Source of the DNA: Chlorocebus sabaeus
Lineage: Eukaryota; Chordata; Mammalia; Primates; Cercopithecidae
Assembly (NCBI RefSeq): GCF_047675955.1
Contig: NC_132918.1
Location: 88,120,879 to 88,184,878 of the forward strand
Length of the DNA stretch: 64,000 nucleotides
Reading direction: 5' to 3'
How positions within the stretch are numbered: position 1 is the first letter of the stretch; the number at the start of each line of letters is the position of its first letter. The notes below the pieces were generated by a model. The model made no database searches and was not told the origin of the DNA. It was given only the letters and a program-made list of their open reading frames with translations. A program made the position numbers and the translations under genes. Below, piece after piece: positions 58,649-64,000 of the stretch.

Positions 58649-58927
58649 GAGACAGAATCTCGCTCTCCTGCCAGGCTAGGGTGCAGTGGCGCAATCTCGG
58701 CTCACTGCAACCTCCGCCTCCCAGCTTCAAGTGATTCTCCTGCCTCAGCCTGTCGAGTAGCTGGGACTGCAGGCGCCTGCCACCACTTCTGGCTAATTTT
58801 TTGTAGTTTTAGTAGAGAGGGGGTTTCACCATGTTGGCCAGGATGGTCTGGATCTCTTGACTTTGTGATCCACCTGCCTCAGCCTCCCAAAGTGCTGGGA
58901 TTAAGGCGTGAGCCACCCTGCCCGGCT
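58604..58927 (-). mobile_element. Alu SINE with tail converted to (TTTA)n
   Basis: Minus-strand Alu from the tail at 58604 to its 5' end at 58927. A duplication gtgactagctt lies at 58593-58603 and 58928-58938. The poly-A tail has become a TTTA microsatellite. Confidence 0.97.
58606..58648 (+). repeat. (TTTA)n microsatellite, about 10 units
   Basis: An uninterrupted tetranucleotide run that forms the former poly-A tail of the adjoining Alu. It is likely length-polymorphic. Confidence 0.96.
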
Positions 58928-59055
58928 GTGACTAGCTTATTTTACTTAGCATAATATCCTCCACATTTATCCATGTTGTGGCTTGAGTCAGTAGTTCTTT
59001 AATTTTTAAGGCTGCATAATAATCCATTGTGTGAGTATGTGTGTGTGTGTGTAAA

Positions 59056-59255
59056 TATACACACACATATAAATATATAAAATCCATATTTATATATGTA
59101 AATACATAAATGTGCTAGGAATTAGAGCACATTTATGCATTTACATATTTACATAGCATATAGCACAAATATGTATTTATATATTTACATATAAATATGT
59201 ATTTTGTATATTTACATATATAAATATGGATTTTATAGATTTATATGTGTGTATA
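59056..59255. repeat. AT-rich imperfect palindrome
   Basis: The left arm 59056-59116 (61 nt) is the reverse complement of 59126-59148 plus 59214-59255, apart from two substitutions and a 2-nt length difference. The centre is a 9-nt loop at 59117-59125. The right arm is split by about 65 nt (59149-59213), itself built of similar AT-rich words. TG and CA runs lie at its outer edge. Confidence 0.9.
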
Positions 59256-59285
59256 TATATTTATATATTTAAGAGATTATTTATT

Positions 59286-61088
59286 TAGATCCCTATCTCT
59301 CACCATACATAAAAGTCAAATCTAAATATATTAAATACTTAAATGGGAGGCCTGAAGCTGTGAAACTTCCAGAAGAAAACGTAGGAAAAAGGCTTTGTGC
59401 AACTGGACCGAGCAGATTGTTTTTAATAAGACCTCAAAAGCATAAGCAACAAAAGCACACATAGACAAGTGGGACTGCATCAAACTAAAAAACCTCTGTG
59501 CAGCTAACGAGACCATCAGTATAGTGAAGGGACAACTTACAGAATGGGAAAGTATCTGTAAACTTTGCGTTTGACAGGAGGTAAATATCCCGCACATTAG
59601 TCAGGGTTCTCCAGAGGGACAGAGCTAATAGGATATGTGTACATAGGACAGGAAGTTTATTAAGGAGAATTGACTTACACGATCACAAAGTGAAGCCCAC
59701 AATAGGCTGTCTGCAAGCTGAGCAGCAAGGAAGCCAGTAGTGGCTAAGTCCGAGTCCCCAGCTCTCAAAAGTAGGGAAGTGGACAGTGCAGCCTTCAGTC
59801 TGTGGCCCAAGACTGGAGCGCCCCTGGTGAACCACTGGTGTAAGTCCAAGAGTCCAGGAATCATCCAGCATGGGAAAAAGATGAAAACCGGAAGATTCAG
59901 TAAGCTGGCTTATTACACCTTCTTCCACCTGCTTTTTCTAGCCACACAGCTGATTGGCTGGTGCCCACCTACACTGAGGGTGGGCCTCCCTCTGGTAGTC
60001 CACTGACTCAAATGTTAATCTCCTCTGGCAACACCCTCACAGAAACAATACTTCGGGTACTATTGTTTCACCCAGAAACAATACTTTGCATCCTTCAATC
60101 CAATCAACTTGGCACTTAATGTTAACCACCACATACCGAATATATAAGGAAGTCAAACAACTCAATAGCAATCATCATGATCATCATCATCTGACTAAAA
60201 AATGAACAAAAGTCCTGAATAGACGTTTCTCAAAAGAAGACATACAAATGGCTAACAGATATATGAAAAAATGCTCAGCACCTCTAATCATTGGGAAAAC
60301 GTAAATCAAAACCACGATGATGTATCAATCACCTTACCCCAGTTAAAATGGCTATTATTTTAAAAAAGGAGAATCCAGGGAAAGGGAAACTTTTATACAC
60401 TGTTGGCAGGAATGTAAATTAGTACAGCCATTACGGAAAACAGTAGGGAGGTTCTACAAAAAATTAACAATAGAACTAATACATGATCCAGCAGTCCTAT
60501 TACTTGTTGCATATCCAAAACAAATGAAGTCGCTATGCTGAAGAGACATCTGCACCCTAATGTTTATTGCAGTAGTATTCACAATAGCCAAGATACGAAA
60601 TCAGCCTAAACACACATGTACAGATGAATGGATAAAGAAAATGTGATGTGTATACATACACAATGGAATGCTACTCAGCCACAAAACAGAATGAAATCCT
60701 GTCACTTAGAGCAACCTGCAGGATATCACATTAAGTGAAATAAGCCAGGCACAGAAAGACAAGCACCACATTATCTCACTCAAACATGGAATTTTTAAAA
60801 GTTGATCTCATAGAATTAGAGAGCAGAGTGTTTATTACCAAAGGCTAGGGAAGGCAAGAAGGAGGAGGGGACTGGGAGAGATTGGTCATGGGTGCCAAGT
60901 TATAGTTAGATTGGAGGAATACGTTCTGGTGTTCTTGCTGTCACCACAAAGAAAAGATAAACGTTAAAAGTGAGAATATGCTAATTATCCTGATTTGATC
61001 ATTAAACAATATATAAATGTACTGAAACCTCACACTGTACTCCATTAACATGCACATTATATGTCAACTATAAATACAAAATTAATAA
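59286..61088 (+). mobile_element. L1M LINE 3' portion, split by an LTR
   Basis: Left part: ccctatctctcaccatacat, gtgggactgcatcaaactaa, aacttacagaatgggaaagt. Right part: gaatatataaggaagtcaaa, aaaaaatgctcagcacctct, aatcaaaaccacgatgatgt, a gatccagcagtcctattact block, catggaatttttaaaagttg and a 3' end around actgaaacctcacactgtac. It covers the ORF2 C-terminus and 3' untranslated region with broken frames. Confidence 0.9.
59593..60133 (-). mobile_element. Solitary ERV-L-type LTR (MLT2-like) inside L1M
   Basis: Same family as 38814-39361: cattagtcagggttctccag at the left and gttaaccaccaca at the right. Flanking 5-mers tcccg (59588-59592) and taccg (60134-60138) agree at four positions. An internal echo of gaaacaatact / attgtttcaccc at about 60042-60080 is a short local duplication with an inversion. 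No proviral genes. Confidence 0.89.
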
Positions 61089-62311
61089 TAATTATTTGAA
61101 GGTTCCACTAATGTTTAAATCAATCTGGAGAGAATGTTAAACATTTCTATTCTCAGTCTTTTAGAGACAAATCCAAATTACAAAACATTGATTTGTTCAA
61201 GAAAAAGCAGCAAATCCACAGCCAAATCATGACAAGAGAAGACCTTCATGGTTCATAGTTTAGCACTTAAGTATTCAGGTTGAATAAAAGTGCATAACTT
61301 CCAGTTCCATACATCAATAAGGAATGTAAACAATGGATAATCATATCGTCTTTATTGATTCTTACAATTGAGGTTATAACTTGCAATATTCCTGAAAACT
61401 TTCAAAGAAGTAAAAATTACTACTTAAATTTTACCTACTTCTTTGCTATTACTCTTCAGTTGTAACTACCATTAATAGGTCAATGATTACTCTTTGGAAC
61501 ACTTTTTGTACTTAGTAACATAAAGCATCTACTGTAACAATGAAACACCGTGTCCACTTTCTTTAAAAAATGTCAATTTCCATCTTTTAGGAAATAGAGA
61601 GATTCATCTTGGCACATAGTTGGGTGACTTTCTTCTTATGTCTTTTTATCTTACCTTCTCTTTTGAATATTTGGATGAATAATTTTAATTTTTTCTACTG
61701 TTCAAAAGCAACCTAAACACAACATATGTCAGCATTTTAATGAGCTTTGCTTTAATGACTAATTCAATGTGAAACTAGTAAAAAATTAATTGGGTTATGA
61801 GAATAGAAATTAATTATTCAGATGCCTGAGTTAGGAGCACAATAATAGTCATGTACAGCAAAATCTTGCTTCACCAAACTTTCCTAATGGGAACTTTCAA
61901 CTACAATTTCTCTTTCTTTTTTTTTTTTGGAGAATCAGAAGGATGTAGATAGCAAGAGGGTTTAGTATCACGTGAGACAGATTAAACAGTATCAACATTT
62001 CTCTTTTATCCTGAGAAATCCTAAGCTTTCCTTAACTAGTGGCTTTTTAAAAAATCCTTTGTTTTAAGTGGACCACGAGCAAACTCATCTGTGCCGTATT
62101 CTTAAATAGACACTCCTCACTTACCTGTTACAAATCTCATAGGAGAAAAACACATTCTTTACTTTTCTCCTCCAAATAGGGAGTTGTAACTCATTGCAAG
62201 GCTTAGCATAGGCACCTAACAGTTATCTGCAAATCAGTGAAGCAGAAAGCTATTATACCTGACAGCTAAAAAAAAAGTGAGAACACAATTTAGCTTCTTT
62301 GTAAAATTATC
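61089..62311. other. Unassigned AT-rich DNA
   Basis: Over 1.2 kb without a nameable element or frame. A T tract lies at about 61918-61928. Confidence 0.45.
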
Positions 62312-62328
62312 GAAACTTTTTGTAGTCA

Positions 62329-62775
62329 TGGAACCAACCTAAATGCCCATCAATGAAGGAGTGGATAACGAAACTGTGGTGTTTTATGTATATGTATATA
62401 CATCTGAAGGAATACTACTCAGCCATAAAAAGGAATGAATGAATGGCATTCACAGAGACCTGGATGAGATTGGAGACTATTATTCTAAGTGAAGTGACTC
62501 AGGAATGGGAAACCAAACATCACATGTTCTCACCCATAAGTGGGAGCTAAGCTATGAGGATGCAGAGACGTAAGAATGACACAGTGGACTTTGGGGACAC
62601 GGGAGGAAAAAAGGGTGGGAAGGGGTGAGGAATAAGACTACAAATAGGGGGCAGTGTATACTGCTCAGGTGATTAAGTGTACCAAAATCTCACAAATCAC
62701 CACTAAAGAACTTACTCATGTAACCAAATACCACTTGTTCCCCCATAACCTATGGAGATGAAAACGATGACAGAA
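62329..62775 (+). mobile_element. L1 LINE 3' end, 5'-truncated, with target-site duplication
   Basis: ccaacctaaatgcccatcaa, actactcagccataaaaagg, a cctggatgagattggagact block, cacatgttctcacccataag and taaccaaataccacttgttc are the L1 ORF2 end and 3' region. Direct repeats gaaactttttgtagtca (62312-62328) and gaaactgcttgtagtca (62776-62792) differ at two bases. Confidence 0.92.
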
Positions 62776-62792
62776 GAAACTGCTTGTAGTCA

Positions 62793-63059
62793 ATAACAGA
62801 TTTTTGTGGTATTCCTCAATCAGGTTACTTAATTATAATTCAACTACTTCTTTAAGGAATTTGGAAAGTTTTCAATTCACACACAAACACATACAAAAAT
62901 ACAAATGCAGGCACAAATGCATATGAATATGTACATATTTACACACACTATGGAACAACTACAAGTAAATTCAGGTTAAAATACCAGAAGCCAAGCAGAA
63001 GAGGAGCATAGATTAGATGTCAAAAACCTGGGGTGGTGGTGGAGGTAATGCAACGCCGG
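62793..63059. other. Unassigned DNA with a CA-rich patch
   Basis: A degenerate acacacaaacac stretch at about 62879-62945. Nothing else recognised. Confidence 0.4.
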
Positions 63060-63200
63060 TCTTGATGATGATGGCAGCTGTTGTGTATTGGTTGCTTACT
63101 ATGGCTAGTCACAGTGCTAGATGCTTGCTGAGTGATTCACTACATTTGAACATGATATTCATTTAGCGCTAAGATTCTTGTATCCAAGTGAAAAGGAGGA
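63060..63200 (-). mobile_element. MIR SINE fragment, minus strand
   Basis: gcttactatggctagtcaca, then gtgctagatgcttgctgagt and a ctacatttgaacatgatatt block mirror the minus-strand MIR. Confidence 0.5.
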
Positions 63201-63407
63201 AGTGTAACAGTGAAAACTGAATATAGTTTAGGAATTTAACGGAAGTGGCATTTGTGGTAGGGAAAAATCTGCTTCAAATGAACATTTCCTCATGCAAATA
63301 TTATTTTACACATAGATAAGTGACAGTTGGTGATATTATCAGAAAACATAAAGAGGGATATCTGTCTCTATATGTATTTAGAAAAGAAACATAAAATTAG
63401 ACAAGTA

Positions 63408-64000
63408 ATTTAAAAACTTTTTAATAGCTTTATTGAAATACAATTTAGTCTATAAAATTGTATTTCCAGTGTACACCTCAATGGTTTGTAGGACACATAC
63501 AATCGTCATAACAATCAATTTTAGAAGATTTTCACCACCATAAAATGAAATCTCTTACTCTTTGGCAATCACTCCACAATTTCCCCATCTCTTCCACTGC
63601 CCTTGACCCAAAGCAACCATTAATATACTTCGATCTCTATAGATTTCTCCATTCTGGACTTATAAATAAATGGAGTCATATAATTAGTGGTCTTTTGTAA
63701 TGTTTTCCTCTAGTTAGCATAATGTTTTTGAGGTTAATCCACATTACAGCATGTACCAGTACTTCATTTCCTGTTAAATAATTTTCCTTGTACGGATACC
63801 ACTTTTGTTGATCCATTTGTTGACTAATGAGCATTTGAGTTGTTTCCATCTTTTGGCTGTTATGAAAGATGCTACTATTAATATCTCTGTACAAGCTTTT
63901 GTGCGGACATACGTTTTCATCTCTCTTGGATGCATACCTAGAAGTGCAATTGCTATGTTACATAGTAACTCAAGGTTTAATCATGTGAGGAACTACCAGA
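63408..64000 (-). mobile_element. L1M LINE 3' end, minus strand, continues past window
   Basis: taatagctttattgaaatac, tcaccaccataaaatgaaat, ggagtcatataattagtggt, tagttagcataatgtttttg, ccacattacagcatgtacca, tccatttgttgactaatgag and gagttgtttccatcttttgg are the reverse complement of an old L1M 3' end. The element runs out of the right edge. Confidence 0.86.

Larger units (their letters stand above)
58150..59040 (-). mobile_element. L1M LINE 3' end, minus strand, interrupted twice
   Basis: catgaaatttaccattttag, gcagccatcaccaccatcca, accaccattccactctctg, a gtaagtgaaatcatacagta block, cttagcataatatcctccac, a tccatgttgtggcttgagtc block and ataatccattgtgtgag read as an old L1M 3' end on the minus strand. 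An LTR fragment (58365-58531) and an Alu (58604-58927) interrupt it. Confidence 0.83.

Overview
The window is primate, almost certainly human, nuclear DNA. It carries nine Alu copies, a near full-length L1PA LINE, a second long primate L1, a MADE1 element and MST, MLT1 and MLT2 LTRs, and this combination occurs only in primate genomes. Base composition is AT-rich. I found no host protein-coding gene, tRNA, rRNA, CpG island or CRISPR array. The open frames that look like protein are remnants of L1 ORF1 and ORF2. The longest other frames, about 110 to 150 codons, match nothing I recognise. The window reads as intergenic or deep intronic DNA built by repeated transposon insertion.

Layout. 0-10 kb: a MaLR LTR cut by the window edge, an MLT1-class LTR, L2 tails, an ERV-type LTR containing a CT microsatellite, an exact 80-bp MADE1 hairpin, an L1 3' end and three Alus. 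10-22 kb: AT-rich unassigned DNA, then old L1M/HAL1-like pieces interrupted by a younger L1M, an MLT1-like LTR holding a MER20-type hAT element, an L1M tail with an 80-bp tandem duplication, a Tigger MITE, a MIR, a MER1-type hAT element holding a truncated Alu, and L2 tails. 22.4-28.6 kb: a near full-length L1PA, plus strand, with a 17-bp target-site duplication. 28.6-39.7 kb: mostly unassigned DNA with scattered MIR/L2/L1M pieces, a repeat-poor stretch at 35.7-38.7 kb, and a MIR split by an ERV-L-type LTR. 40-44.3 kb: a 5'-truncated L1, minus strand. 44.3-48.5 kb: unassigned and partly repeat-like DNA. 48.5-50.2 kb: an Alu and a solo MLT2 LTR that received an MST LTR and a Tigger MITE. 50.5-51.7 kb: a 218-bp inverted duplication. 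51.7-64 kb: ERV-like, MIR, L2 and L1M pieces, an Alu whose tail became a TTTA microsatellite, an AT-rich imperfect palindrome, an L1M interrupted by an ERV-L-type LTR, and an L1 tail.

The elements do not cooperate as a pathway. What the sequence records is a chronology: MIR and L2 first, then L1M and MLT1/MLT2 LTRs, hAT and Tigger elements, MST LTRs, then primate L1s and Alus. Local rearrangements (inverted duplication, palindrome, tandem duplications, an LTR fragment without ends) are laid over this. I saw no convincing novel biological system. The best leads are the 218-bp inverted duplication, the MADE1 hairpin (a miR-548-type precursor shape), the palindrome, and two pairs of short dispersed repeats I could not classify. 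Repeat names were assigned by eye from memory of consensus sequences, so family level is firmer than subfamily.
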